Below are positions 1 through 7,217 of a stretch of DNA of 14,678 nucleotides, piece after piece. The number at the start of each line of letters is the position of its first letter. The stretch's first letter is position 1. This DNA is from Desulfobacteraceae bacterium (lineage in GTDB: Bacteria > Desulfobacterota > Desulfobacteria > Desulfobacterales > Desulfosalsimonadaceae). Location: positions 1 through 14,678 of the forward strand of contig JAGGYV010000201.1 in assembly GCA_021162325.1 (NCBI GenBank), in the 5' to 3' direction. Position numbers and translations under genes: made by a program. Below the pieces are notes generated by a model. It searched no databases and had not been told where the DNA came from. It saw only the letters and a list, made by a program, of their open reading frames with translations.

Positions 1-17
1 GCGTAGCGGTTTTTCAG
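1..17. repeat. Partial copy of a dispersed inverted-repeat arm, cut by the window edge
   Basis: The first bases contain TAGCGGTTTTTCAG (4-17). The same 14 bases occur in reverse complement at 4729-4742, inside the element at 4650-4776. This is probably one arm of a second copy whose remainder lies outside the window. A 14-base identity in intergenic DNA is suggestive but short. Confidence 0.45.
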
Positions 18-69
18 GCCAGAGATAATACAGATTCGGATGGCAAAGAAAAAAGTCTCACCCATCGTA

Positions 70-155
70 TAAAAATTGGCAAGGCGCACAAATTCTTCGG
101 AATGAGGCGTAGCTTGCTACTCCGCAGTGACGAAGAATGCAGTGCAACCCAAAAC
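70..155. repeat. Imperfect inverted repeat with nested palindrome
   Basis: ATTCTTCG (92-99) pairs with CGAAGAAT (131-138). Outside it, GCAC (86-89) pairs with GTGC (142-145), and inside it GTAGC (109-113) pairs with GCTAC (116-120). Together these make a nested cruciform-like structure in gene-free DNA downstream of the DUF4340 gene. It resembles the dispersed intergenic palindromes of Desulfobacterales-type genomes; that family assignment is from memory and cannot be checked here. Confidence 0.55.
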
Positions 156-243
156 CTGAAACAGGCATTAAGTTTTTTGCGAAGCCATCCAAAAGGTTGT
201 TGAAAAACGTTATGAGCGTAGACCAAAGCTAAGATTTGGACAA

Positions 244-312
244 GGCGAAATTGATCCGAAAAAACGGAGTTTATGCCTATAAATGAGTATTTTGGGTGTC
301 AATTTTAACGCC
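244..312. repeat. Second inverted repeat in the left gene-free region
   Basis: GGCG (244-247) and AAATTGA (248-254) pair with TCAATTT (299-305) and CGCC (309-312), with a TAA bulge at 306-308. A small inner hairpin, TCCG (255-258) with CGGA (265-268), lies inside. With the neighbouring element this fills most of the 346-base gap between the window edge and the DUF4340 stop codon. I see no coding gene or clear intrinsic terminator in the gap. Confidence 0.5.
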
Positions 313-346
313 GTATTGATAAGCGCAATAGGTTTTCAAAAGCTTT

Positions 347-1315
347 TTATTTTTTTACCATGTTATCCATCTTATACGCCGGAAACATAAACGGATAATC
401 GTTTTCTGATGAAACAGCCGGGTAAGCATCATCGTCTTCATTTATTTTTTCAAAGATCGAAAGCGTAACCGTCTTTGTGCCGGTCAGTGTCAGCGTATAA
501 ATAGGGCCTGTGAAATCATCTTTTGTTTTACCGGTAATAAAAGATTCACATTTAAGATCCGACACATTGTTAAACAGGTTGTTGATGTCTGAATCCTTGA
601 CCGGGTTGCCGTCCGCATCCTGCCAGACCAGTTCGGGGGTGATATTTGCCGGAGGTGTCTTTTCTGTAACGGCTGGCTTTGATTCAGAACCGGGTTCCAC
701 CCCAATTTCAACTTCAACCGGTTTTTGCTGCATGCCCAATACCAGATTCCCGTCTTTGTCTTTGATCTCAACCTGATGGATCTCGGATTTTTTGACAATG
801 AGCACGGTTTTATCCCGCAAGTTATCCTTTGTTTGGTCAAACTTGCTTCTGAAATTATCCCGGGCATGATAAATTCGTTTATCTTTTGGCAGTTTAATAA
901 ATGTGTGCCGGTTTGACGGAGCAGATTTGCCGATATCAAAGGTGCGCACAATGTTATCGTCAGCTTTCGCCTGGATACTGATTTTGTTTTCCGGATCCAG
1001 TTCATAGCGGGGATAGGATTCTGCTTCGGATACCATAGCCGTGACTTTCAGGTCTTTGATAACATCCACCATGGGGTCAATTTTACTTTTGTCTGCCAGA
1101 TATTTTTCAGGGTAAATCAGCCATTTGTCATCTTTTAGCTTGAGTTCAACAATTTCAAGCCCTTTGGTTATTTTTATAGACGTAATATCAGTGCCTTTAA
1201 GCTGTTCAATAACTGGTAATTCATAGTGGGTCCGGTCTGTTTTGTGAACCGCCATGTACGCCGCCAAAGAGGCTATAATGACCCCTAAAATAATGTATTC
1301 TTTTTTTGATTTCAT
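347..1315 (-). CDS. DUF4340 domain membrane-anchored protein of the Gld-like ABC module
   Basis: This 322-residue protein has an N-terminal hydrophobic segment at about residues 8-23 after a short Lys-rich start. It is therefore probably a single-pass inner-membrane protein with its bulk in the periplasm. The pattern of short beta-strand-like segments (for example DDKWLIYPEKYLADKSKID, then EIHQVEIKDKDGNLVLG) matches DUF4340, which typically travels with GldA/GldF/GldG-like ABC genes. A Pro/Glu/Lys-rich stretch at about 196-225 looks like a flexible linker before a second small domain. The ATG at 1313-1315 is preceded by AAGGA at 5 nt spacing. The gene follows the auxiliary-protein gene on the same strand, 399 bp away, with repeats in between and its own promoter candidate (1381-1408). 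The substrate of the module is unknown. Confidence 0.8.
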   Translation of the reverse strand: MKSKKEYIILGVIIASLAAYMAVHKTDRTHYELPVIEQLKGTDITSIKITKGLEIVELKLKDDKWLIYPEKYLADKSKIDPMVDVIKDLKVTAMVSEAESYPRYELDPENKISIQAKADDNIVRTFDIGKSAPSNRHTFIKLPKDKRIYHARDNFRSKFDQTKDNLRDKTVLIVKKSEIHQVEIKDKDGNLVLGMQQKPVEVEIGVEPGSESKPAVTEKTPPANITPELVWQDADGNPVKDSDINNLFNNVSDLKCESFITGKTKDDFTGPIYTLTLTGTKTVTLSIFEKINEDDDAYPAVSSENDYPFMFPAYKMDNMVKK

Positions 1316-1380
1316 GTTTTTCCTTTTTTTACACCACTATATTTAATAATTCTGTAAAAAACTTTTCATGGTGACGAATT

Positions 1381-1408
1381 ACTATTGTATGAAAAAACAA
1401 CTTGTCAA
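1381..1408 (-). promoter_or_regulatory. Candidate sigma-70 promoter for the DUF4340 gene
   Basis: Reading the minus strand, a perfect TTGACA (-35; plus 1403-1408) is followed after 16 nt by AATAGT (-10, four of six; plus 1381-1386). Transcription would begin near 1374, about 59 nt before the ATG at 1315. This suggests the last gene of the ABC module can be expressed separately from the upstream genes. It is a pattern match only. Confidence 0.5.
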
Positions 1409-1563
1409 TTATTTCAAAATATTATGGACGAGTTATTTGGAAGTGTTTCCCCCGGTCACCTCCGGGACCGAGCCGAGAAGTAACTTTTAAAAAAAAGTTG
1501 AAATATGTTCATGAAAGGCCGAGTTTTTTGTCCGGCAAGTGATGTATTTTGTTATATTTTATA

Positions 1564-1668
1564 GTAGGGTGGATTAGCGCGTCAGCGCGTAATCCACCAA
1601 AAAAAGAATTTTGTCAACCGGTCCATGAAATTTGTCGGATTACGCGCTGACGCGCTAATCCGACCTAC
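1564..1668. repeat. Pair of REP-like palindromes in inverted orientation (BIME/MITE-like)
   Basis: First unit: GGTGGATTA (1568-1576) pairs with TAATCCACC (1590-1598), with GCGC/GCGC inner pairing around a GTCA loop and one bulged G. Second unit: GTCGGATTA (1634-1642) pairs with TAATCCGAC (1656-1664), and its centre is the exact reverse complement of the first centre. Outer GTAGG (1564-1568) and CCTAC (1664-1668) make the whole block an imperfect inverted repeat. The GGATTAGCGCGTCAGCGCG type is a REP family found in many bacteria and typically mobilised by RAYT transposases (established knowledge, matched by eye). It lies between the auxiliary and DUF4340 genes. The rest of the 399-bp gap shows only weak hairpins (1451-1466, 1482-1499) and the promoter at 1381-1408. 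Confidence 0.8.
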
Positions 1669-1714
1669 GATTTAGCCCACCGTCCATTATGAAGTTACAT
1701 AGAAGCCATCTGGT

Positions 1715-3895
1715 TTATTTTTGAAACAGCAACTGAATATTCTTCCGCCGCACGTTTCTTCTCCACCATGTAAACAGCCCTAGAAGGACGATGATCACCG
1801 GCAGCCCCACAATATTAAACAGTTTGATGACGTTTTTAGTCGCCACCTCTGTTTCTTCCAATGGGTTAAACTGCTGGATTTTACTTCGCATGGCAGCAAT
1901 ATCATCCCGGCCGTTTAGTGAATCAATGAGATTTAGAATAAACGCGGCGTTCGGGCTTCTGCCTTCGGTATCCAGCAGATTGTCTTTTAACATGGCCGAA
2001 GAACCGACAATGCAGATTTTTCCGGGTTTTCCGGCAGGAATAAACGTTTCTTTACTTTTAATCTTTGCCAGTTCCGGGTTCTCTTTTTGAGCCGATGTCT
2101 CTGTTTCAGCTTCGGCAGCATCCGAAGCTTCCATTTTTTTTTGCGGGATGTCTTTGCCGTTAAAATAACTGGAGAATTTTCCTTCCAGCAAATACGCCAA
2201 CGCATAGCTTTTAAATTTTTCGTTTTCTTTTGGCGGCTGGATGAACATAGGGTTTAAATTGATCTGGCCGGTCATTTCCCAGGCATCATCTGATGACGAG
2301 ATCAGCTGATATGCGCTGATATCGTTTTTCTTGAGGATTTCATTGTCCACAGCCACCGGAGAAACATTCAGTGTGATCAGTCCCTTGATGTTTTTCATAA
2401 ATCCCAAGTCTTTATTGATATTTTTGTTTTCAATCATGGGTGCAAAATAGAGGTTGCGTTCGCCGCCGCCGGCCTGGGCAGGCATGGTCTGTTTGAAAGA
2501 GTTTTTATCCATCACATAAGACGGTTTTACCCGGACGCCATAGTGTGCCAGGAGTTTTTCCAACCCGGTGGCCAGGGGTTTGTATGACGGTCCCATATTA
2601 AATTGGAATTGCTGCCGGGGTGGCTGGGTTTGTTTAAACGCATCCGTAAAAATCGCCAGATTGGTTCCCCGCATCAGGGCCTGGTCAATCTGATACAGTT
2701 CATAGTCTGTAAATGTTTCCGTAGGCTGGGCAATGATCAGGCAGTTTAAGCTTTCCGGCATCCGGTCATCTTTTAAATTGACCGGTTTTAAGGTATAATT
2801 TTCATTCATCAGCGTCTGAAAATTTTGGAGCTGGTCGTTGTTTTGCTGCTGCATCATCATCGGGGCGGCCAGTTCAAGCGTTCCATGATCAGCCAGGTAG
2901 CCGATGTCTTCATTAATCCCAATCAGGGATTCAATATTTTCATTGATGATCTCTTCTAAGTTGTCCATATCAATGAGATCATACCGGGTGCCGATAATGG
3001 GTATTCGCATAATATTGAGCAGTTGAACATAGGACATCTCCTCACCATATTCCACGCTCAGGCCGATGGCACCTCTTCCGGCGGTAATATTTTTTTCCGG
3101 AATATCCGGCCACTGGAGTACCCGGATATCGTATTTTTCAATTAAAGAATCAATTTTGTCGGTTGCCGGATCAATATATTCATATGTCAGCTGGCCGTAG
3201 TTGCTGTCATTGAGTTTTGCTACGGTTTCTTTAACGGATGACGGCAGTTGCGGGAGTTCAGTGATTCCGATGACCGGTGCGACATTTTTTACAGAAGACG
3301 ACATGATCAGCTTGATTTTTACTTTTTCCGGAAGGCTGGCCAGGGTGCTGATTTTGTTATTCAGCTTCCGGATCGTTGTGGTCAGCTTGTATTCGAGGCC
3401 GTCTGTTGAGGTAATAGCGGGGATTTGTTCAATAATATCGCCCTGGATCATTACCATGCCCATATAGGCTTTTTTAAATTTCATCTCATCTTGTTCAATC
3501 ATGCGGATCTCAACCGGATTGATGCCGTAATTTTCAGCCAGTTTACGGTTCTCCATGGCTTTATCGCTCGTCCCGTCTTCCTGTGGACTGACATCATAGA
3601 ACCGGTAATTAAAATAATTATTGGCGGAAATGGCGTATTCTTCCAGAAGATCCATCAAATAACGTTTGGTGCTGTTATGGGGGGCTGGAAGGTTTTCAGT
3701 GAAAAATACATTGATGGTCAGCGGTTCGGACAATTTGGCAACCGCTGTCTTGCTGGCATCGGATAATGAATAAATCCTGTTTTCCGTCAGATCGACTCTG
3801 TAAAAAAGGGTTTTGCCGGCTATATTGATCAAAATAATGACCACGGCGTAAATTAAAAATTTTATATAAGTATCTGCTTGAAATTTGCCTTTCAT
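1715..3895 (-). CDS. GldG-like ABC auxiliary protein (PF09822-type)
   Basis: This 726-residue protein has a hydrophobic segment at about residues 12-30, a long soluble region, and a second hydrophobic segment close to the C-terminus (VGLPVIIVLLGLF) followed by an Arg/Lys-rich cytoplasmic tail. That two-anchor architecture with a large periplasmic domain fits GldG/ABC-transporter auxiliary proteins, as does the N-terminal TLFYRVDLTENRIYSLSDAS stretch (ENRIYSLS is typical). An Ala/Glu/Thr-rich linker lies at about 588-605, and a Met/Gln-rich patch near the middle may be a loop. I chose the ATG at 3893-3895 over a TTG two codons earlier because AAGGAG sits 6 nt before it. The gene starts 10 nt after the permease stop, so the two are almost certainly translated from one mRNA. 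GldG is needed for gliding in Bacteroidetes; its role elsewhere is unknown. Confidence 0.85.
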   Translation of the reverse strand: MKGKFQADTYIKFLIYAVVIILINIAGKTLFYRVDLTENRIYSLSDASKTAVAKLSEPLTINVFFTENLPAPHNSTKRYLMDLLEEYAISANNYFNYRFYDVSPQEDGTSDKAMENRKLAENYGINPVEIRMIEQDEMKFKKAYMGMVMIQGDIIEQIPAITSTDGLEYKLTTTIRKLNNKISTLASLPEKVKIKLIMSSSVKNVAPVIGITELPQLPSSVKETVAKLNDSNYGQLTYEYIDPATDKIDSLIEKYDIRVLQWPDIPEKNITAGRGAIGLSVEYGEEMSYVQLLNIMRIPIIGTRYDLIDMDNLEEIINENIESLIGINEDIGYLADHGTLELAAPMMMQQQNNDQLQNFQTLMNENYTLKPVNLKDDRMPESLNCLIIAQPTETFTDYELYQIDQALMRGTNLAIFTDAFKQTQPPRQQFQFNMGPSYKPLATGLEKLLAHYGVRVKPSYVMDKNSFKQTMPAQAGGGERNLYFAPMIENKNINKDLGFMKNIKGLITLNVSPVAVDNEILKKNDISAYQLISSSDDAWEMTGQINLNPMFIQPPKENEKFKSYALAYLLEGKFSSYFNGKDIPQKKMEASDAAEAETETSAQKENPELAKIKSKETFIPAGKPGKICIVGSSAMLKDNLLDTEGRSPNAAFILNLIDSLNGRDDIAAMRSKIQQFNPLEETEVATKNVIKLFNIVGLPVIIVLLGLFTWWRRNVRRKNIQLLFQK

Positions 3896-3905
3896 TATCA
3901 ACTCC

Positions 3906-4610
3906 TTATTCTTTTTTCTGAAGCGCCAGGTAAGTGCTGTAGAGACTGATGAAAATGATACTGATAAAATAAATCAGGTCCCTCGAATCGATGATGCCTC
4001 TGGCAACGTTCCGGAAATGGAAATCCGCGCCAAGATACTCGACAAAGTTTAAAATGGATTCAGGAAAGAAAAAGAGCATTTTATCGATCAGGGTGAGCGC
4101 AAAGCAGATGGCCGCACCCAGGATAAATGCGATTATCTGGTTGTGGGTCAGCGATGATGCAAAAACACCGATGGCGGAAAATGTCCCGCCGAGCAGCAGC
4201 GCGCCGAGATATCCACCAATCACCGGCCCCCAGTCCAGGTCTCCGATAAAAGCAATGGAAATCGGATACGCTAATGTCAGTAGCAGCATGGCGCCGGTCA
4301 TGATAAAACCGGCGGCGAATTTGCCGAATATAATATCGGAAAATGTCACCGGCATGGTCAGCAGAATTTCATAGGAACCCATGTTCAGCTCTTCTGCAAA
4401 CAATCGCATGGTAATTGCCGGGATCACAAAGGCAAAAATAATGGGCAGCAGCGAGAAAAACCCCCGCATATTGGCCTGATCATAGAGGAAAAAAGTGGAA
4501 AAGAAAAACCACCCGGTGATGATCAGGAAAATCGAGATCACGATATACGCAATCGGGGAAATGAAATAATCTTTTAATTCTTTTTTCAGAATATGAGTAA
4601 ATTGCCACAT
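3906..4610 (-). CDS. ABC-2 type permease, GldF-like
   Basis: This 234-residue integral membrane protein has about six hydrophobic segments (roughly 20-42, 50-68, 98-120, 128-150, 157-176, 212-230). The motif EELNMGSYEILLTMPVT (73-89), just after the second membrane segment, matches the conserved EExxxGTxExLLTxPV signature of GldF/ABC-2 permeases. The reading frame stays open to 4712, but the extra 34 codons are read through the inverted-repeat element. The ATG at 4608-4610 has AAGGAG about 5 nt upstream and gives a normal family N-terminus, so I use it. It should form the transmembrane pore with the ATPase encoded upstream and the auxiliary protein encoded just downstream. Confidence 0.88.
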   Translation of the reverse strand: MWQFTHILKKELKDYFISPIAYIVISIFLIITGWFFFSTFFLYDQANMRGFFSLLPIIFAFVIPAITMRLFAEELNMGSYEILLTMPVTFSDIIFGKFAAGFIMTGAMLLLTLAYPISIAFIGDLDWGPVIGGYLGALLLGGTFSAIGVFASSLTHNQIIAFILGAAICFALTLIDKMLFFFPESILNFVEYLGADFHFRNVARGIIDSRDLIYFISIIFISLYSTYLALQKKE

Positions 4611-4649
4611 ATTATGCTCCTTAATTGACAAAACCATAAAAAGTATCCG

Positions 4650-4776
4650 GATGGTTAAGTTAAAAGTTTCATATACAAGGCGTAGTGGTTTTTCGGGCTT
4701 AAAATCATACATGTAGTATCTTGAAAGACTGAAAAACCGCTACAACGCAGTAGATGGGACTTTTAACGACGCCATC
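4650..4776. repeat. 127-bp imperfect inverted-repeat element between ABC ATPase and permease genes
   Basis: The left arm starts GATGG (4650-4654) and the right arm ends CCATC (4772-4776). Inside, matching blocks include GTTAAAAGT against ACTTTTAAC, and GTAGTGGTTTTTC against GAAAAACCGCTAC. The arms are nearly 60 bp each around a short centre at about ATACATGTAGTAT. The right end directly abuts the ATPase stop codon (4777-4779). TTAATT occurs on both flanks (4621-4626 and 4777-4782), a possible target duplication, but AT-rich 6-mers recur by chance. There is no coding capacity. Transcribed as part of the operon it would fold into a long hairpin. A partial arm at 1-17 shows the family is dispersed. 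Confidence 0.8.
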
Positions 4777-5718
4777 TTAATTAATTTGCCGTGTCAGATC
4801 CCTAAATATCGTTTCAAGGGTTTTGGCTTCTTGCAGAAATTCAATGATCACCCAGTCTGTGGCTTTGATTGCTTTATAAATTTTTTCTCTTAAATCCTCA
4901 GTCGAATTGCTGTAAGCCTTTATGTTTAAAACACCGTCATCGGTTAAGCCGATTTGTTCAACCTGGTTAATTCCTTCAATAGCGGTTAACGTTTTTTGCA
5001 CGAATTCGGTTTCCGCATTCAGCAAGGACAGCTGGATGATGGTTTTTTGATCCGCTGCCTGTTTGAGATCTGCAGTGTTCCCATCTGCCACGATTTTTCC
5101 CCGGTTGATAATTATGATCCGGTCGCAGGTGGCTTCTGCTTCGCTCAGGATATGTGTTGAGAAAATAACGGTTTTTTCCTGTCCGATTTTTTTAATGATA
5201 TGTCTGATTTCGACGATCTGGTTGGGGTCCAGTCCCTGGGTAGGTTCGTCTAAAATCAGGATTTCCGGATCATTCATCATGGCGTGCGCCAGGCCGACCC
5301 GCTGGTTCAGGCCTTTTGAGAGTTCACCGATGGCCTTGTGCATGATGTGATTAAGACCGCACAGGTCCGCGAGGTAACGCAGGCGGGGATGTCGGTCACT
5401 GGGTTTGATTCCCTTGATTTTGGAAACGTATTCCAGGTAATCATAAACCAGCATGTCCTTATAAAAAGGGGAAGACTCCGGCAGGTAGCCAATCATTTGC
5501 TTGATTTCCAGCGGGTTGTTTTCAATATTGTAATCATTGACCTGGATAGTTCCGGAACTGGGTTTGGAATAACCGGTGAGCATTTTTAATGTGGTGGTTT
5601 TACCGGCCCCATTGGGTCCTAAAAGCCCCAGAATCTCTCCTTTGTTGATTTCAATATTCAGCTGATCCACTGCGCAAAAGTTGTCATAATACTTAGTCAG
5701 ATTTTCGACATGAATCAT
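4777..5718 (-). CDS. ABC transporter ATP-binding protein, GldA-like
   Basis: This 313-residue cytoplasmic ATPase has Walker A GPNGAGKTT (34-42), a Q-loop region GYLPE (76-80) with Glu where many ABC ATPases have Gln, signature LSKGLNQR (132-139), Walker B ILILDEP (152-158), D-loop GLDP (161-164) and switch His in FSTH (185-188). A C-terminal extension of about 90 residues resembles that of drug/gliding-type exporters of the BcrA/GldA group. I place the start at the ATG at 5716-5718, where GGAGAGG lies 8 nt upstream; a GTG three codons earlier is less well spaced. It would energise the permease encoded downstream. A repeat element intervenes after the stop, so translational coupling with the permease is broken although co-transcription is still likely. 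Confidence 0.9.
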   Translation of the reverse strand: MIHVENLTKYYDNFCAVDQLNIEINKGEILGLLGPNGAGKTTTLKMLTGYSKPSSGTIQVNDYNIENNPLEIKQMIGYLPESSPFYKDMLVYDYLEYVSKIKGIKPSDRHPRLRYLADLCGLNHIMHKAIGELSKGLNQRVGLAHAMMNDPEILILDEPTQGLDPNQIVEIRHIIKKIGQEKTVIFSTHILSEAEATCDRIIIINRGKIVADGNTADLKQAADQKTIIQLSLLNAETEFVQKTLTAIEGINQVEQIGLTDDGVLNIKAYSNSTEDLREKIYKAIKATDWVIIEFLQEAKTLETIFRDLTRQIN

Positions 5719-5916
5719 GCCATTCACCTCTCCATTGTTATTTATTATTTGGTCTATATGAAATTATTTGAATTGCAAGATAAGCCATTGAAGTTAAACA
5801 ATAGACTGAAATTATTTGTTTCTGCTCAAAGCCGTCATTTCTTTTTTTTTGTTCGGCTTAATTCTTAAATTATTTCCGCCTTTGTTTCCCTCTGTATCGC
5901 GGGGGGGCATAAAGTT

Positions 5917-5942
5917 GAATTCCCCCGGTTAAGGGGGAATTC
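5917..5942. repeat. Perfect 10-bp palindromic hairpin
   Basis: GAATTCCCCC (5917-5926) and GGGGGAATTC (5933-5942) are perfectly complementary around a GGTTAA loop. It lies in the 495-bp divergent gap between the ABC ATPase gene and mazG and is followed by a further AGGGGGA. It looks like a dispersed intergenic palindrome. It is not a typical intrinsic terminator, since no T-tract follows on either strand. The rest of the gap is AT-rich with only promoter candidates. Confidence 0.7.
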
Positions 5943-5999
5943 AGGGGGAGTATACAGCCAATCCTGACAATAAAATCAAGGTCAGCAAGTATGAGGGGA

Positions 6000-6028
6000 A
6001 AAATAATCCTTCATAATTGTTTTGTCAA
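6000..6028 (-). promoter_or_regulatory. Weak candidate promoter for the ABC module
   Basis: On the minus strand, TTGACA (plus 6023-6028) is followed after 17 nt by TATTTT (plus 6000-6005, four of six to TATAAT). If used, the leader before the ATPase start would be about 275 nt and would contain the GAATTCCCCC hairpin. I found no better-spaced pair nearer the gene. In AT-rich DNA such matches are common, so this is tentative. Confidence 0.28.
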
Positions 6029-6144
6029 TAGCAATGTTGTCTTTTAATTTTTTTTTATTGGAAGGAGCGGTTGATTTTAATTTAATATTTCCAGCATGTT
6101 GATTTTTTGTAAAGGCATCCTTTATCAAGCAGTATCTCAATATC

Positions 6145-6173
6145 TTGACCGGGAAGTTGCTTTTGTTTATATC
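6145..6173 (+). promoter_or_regulatory. Candidate sigma-70 promoter for mazG
   Basis: TTGACC (6145-6150, five of six) is followed after exactly 17 nt by TATATC (6168-6173, four of six). Transcription would start near 6180, giving a leader of about 34 nt to the ATG at 6214. Position and spacing are good; this is a sequence match only. Confidence 0.45.
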
Positions 6174-6213
6174 AGCAGTGATTTTTAAAATTTTAAAAAT
6201 AAAGGATAAAAAT

Positions 6214-6987
6214 ATGGAAGCACTGGATCGGTTGATGGATATTATGGATACGCTTCGTGGGCCGGGGGGATGTCCCTGGGATGTGGAGCAGGATCATAAA
6301 AGCATTATGAAATGTCTGATCGAAGAAACTTATGAACTGGCGGATGCCATTGAAGAAAATGATACGGATGCTCTGAAGGAAGAACTGGGGGATGTGTTTT
6401 TACAGGTGGTGTTTCACAGTGCCATTGCTAAAGATAACAAACGGTTTACTTTAGATGAGGTTATTAATGAGCTGTGTGATAAATTGATTTACCGGCACCC
6501 CCATGTGTTCGGAGATGTCAATGTCCGCGATTCCGATGAAGTGATTAAAAACTGGGAACGGCTTAAAAGAAAGGAAAATATCAAAAAAGAGCGGAAATCC
6601 ATTTTGTCCGGTATTCCCAATACACTTCCGGCATTGCTCAATGCATTGAAAATACAATCGGTTGTGAGTCGCGTGGGATTTGATTGGGAAAACCCGGAAG
6701 GGGTGGTCGATAAAATAAAGGAAGAACTTCAGGAGGCTGAGGCGGCCATGGACAAAAAAAATAAAGATCAGATGGAAGATGAAATCGGGGATCTGTTTTT
6801 TTCTGTGGTGAATCTGGCCCGGCTGCTGAAAATTGACCCGGAGGCTGCTTTGCGGCGGACTAATAAAAAGTTCTCCCGACGGTTTTATGAAATTGAAAAA
6901 GTTGCCAAAGAACAAAATATTGGATTATCTGAAATGCCTTTGAAGGAAAAGGATCGGATCTGGGAGGCGGCTAAGGGGGAAATATGA
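6214..6987 (+). CDS. mazG: Nucleoside triphosphate pyrophosphohydrolase MazG
   Basis: MazG hydrolyses (d)NTPs to the monophosphate and pyrophosphate, cleaning aberrant nucleotides and lowering (p)ppGpp-related stress signals in E. coli. This 257-residue protein is the long, two-domain form. The N-terminal domain has GGCPWD (18-23), EETYE (37-41, an EExxE metal site) and EELGD (56-60). RHPHVFGD (94-101) is a typical conserved segment. The C-terminal domain repeats the pattern with EELQE (170-174) and EDEIGD (188-193). I use the ATG at 6214 because AAAGGA lies 8 nt upstream and the protein then begins like its homologues; a TTG in frame at 6145 falls on the -35 box and is not a start. It is a monocistronic-looking gene, divergent from the ABC module and converging on the M24 gene. 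Confidence 0.95.
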   Translation: MEALDRLMDIMDTLRGPGGCPWDVEQDHKSIMKCLIEETYELADAIEENDTDALKEELGDVFLQVVFHSAIAKDNKRFTLDEVINELCDKLIYRHPHVFGDVNVRDSDEVIKNWERLKRKENIKKERKSILSGIPNTLPALLNALKIQSVVSRVGFDWENPEGVVDKIKEELQEAEAAMDKKNKDQMEDEIGDLFFSVVNLARLLKIDPEAALRRTNKKFSRRFYEIEKVAKEQNIGLSEMPLKEKDRIWEAAKGEI

Positions 6988-7073
6988 AAATTAGCCGCTG
7001 AATTCGGCCTGTCCTAAAAAGCCAAGCGTAGACCGTTTTTGTTGTTAAAAATTTAATCATATAAAAACTGTCA

Positions 7074-7153
7074 CAGCCCTGAAGGGGCATGACATATTAG
7101 CCCGGGGCAACACCCCGGGAACAGATAGAAAATAGATTCAGCCCTGAAAGGGC
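7074..7153. repeat. Cluster of GCCCTGAARGGGC and CCCGGGG hairpins
   Basis: Two near-identical units, CAGCCCTGAAGGGGC (7074-7088) and CAGCCCTGAAAGGGC (7139-7153), each form a small GCCC/GGGC hairpin. Between them CCCGGGG (7101-7107) pairs with CCCCGGG (7113-7119) around CAACA. This AGCCCTGAAAGGGC / AGCCCGGGGCAACxCCCCGGG combination is a familiar dispersed repeat in several phyla (recalled, not searched). It lies between the convergent ends of mazG and the M24 gene and may incidentally stop transcription from both sides. Confidence 0.7.
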
Positions 7154-7168
7154 GCAACATAATTCCTC

Positions 7169-7192
7169 GTTCCCACGGTCCTTCGTGGGAAC
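7169..7192. repeat. GTTCCCACG palindromic repeat
   Basis: GTTCCCACG (7169-7177) and CGTGGGAAC (7184-7192) pair perfectly around GTCCTT. This is the common CGTTCCCACGCnnnnGCGTGGGAAC type of dispersed bacterial palindrome, matched by eye. It ends 25 nt before the M24 stop codon and is a third unrelated palindrome family in the same 230-bp gap. Confidence 0.7.
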
Positions 7193-7217
7193 CAGAAATA
7201 AATGAAATATTTATCCT

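Noticed and set aside
14..226. 70-residue minus-strand open frame at the left edge
   Set aside because: It lies wholly within repeat DNA, has no ribosome site that I can see, and its composition does not resemble a protein family.
1451..1499. CCCGG/CCGGG and AACTTTT/AAAAGTT hairpins as a terminator after the auxiliary gene
   Set aside because: The stems are short and no T-tract is correctly placed downstream on the minus strand; left as unexplained structure.
4611..4712. 34-residue N-terminal extension of the permease
   Set aside because: It is read from the inverted-repeat element; a strong AAGGAG precedes the ATG at 4610, which gives the normal family N-terminus.
6145..6213. Upstream TTG start of mazG
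   Set aside because: It coincides with the likely -35 box, has no ribosome site, and would add 23 residues not seen at the start of MazG proteins.
215..7034. Shared AGCGTAGACC at 215-224 and 7025-7034 as a repeat family
   Set aside because: A 10-base match without matching flanks is too short to rely on.
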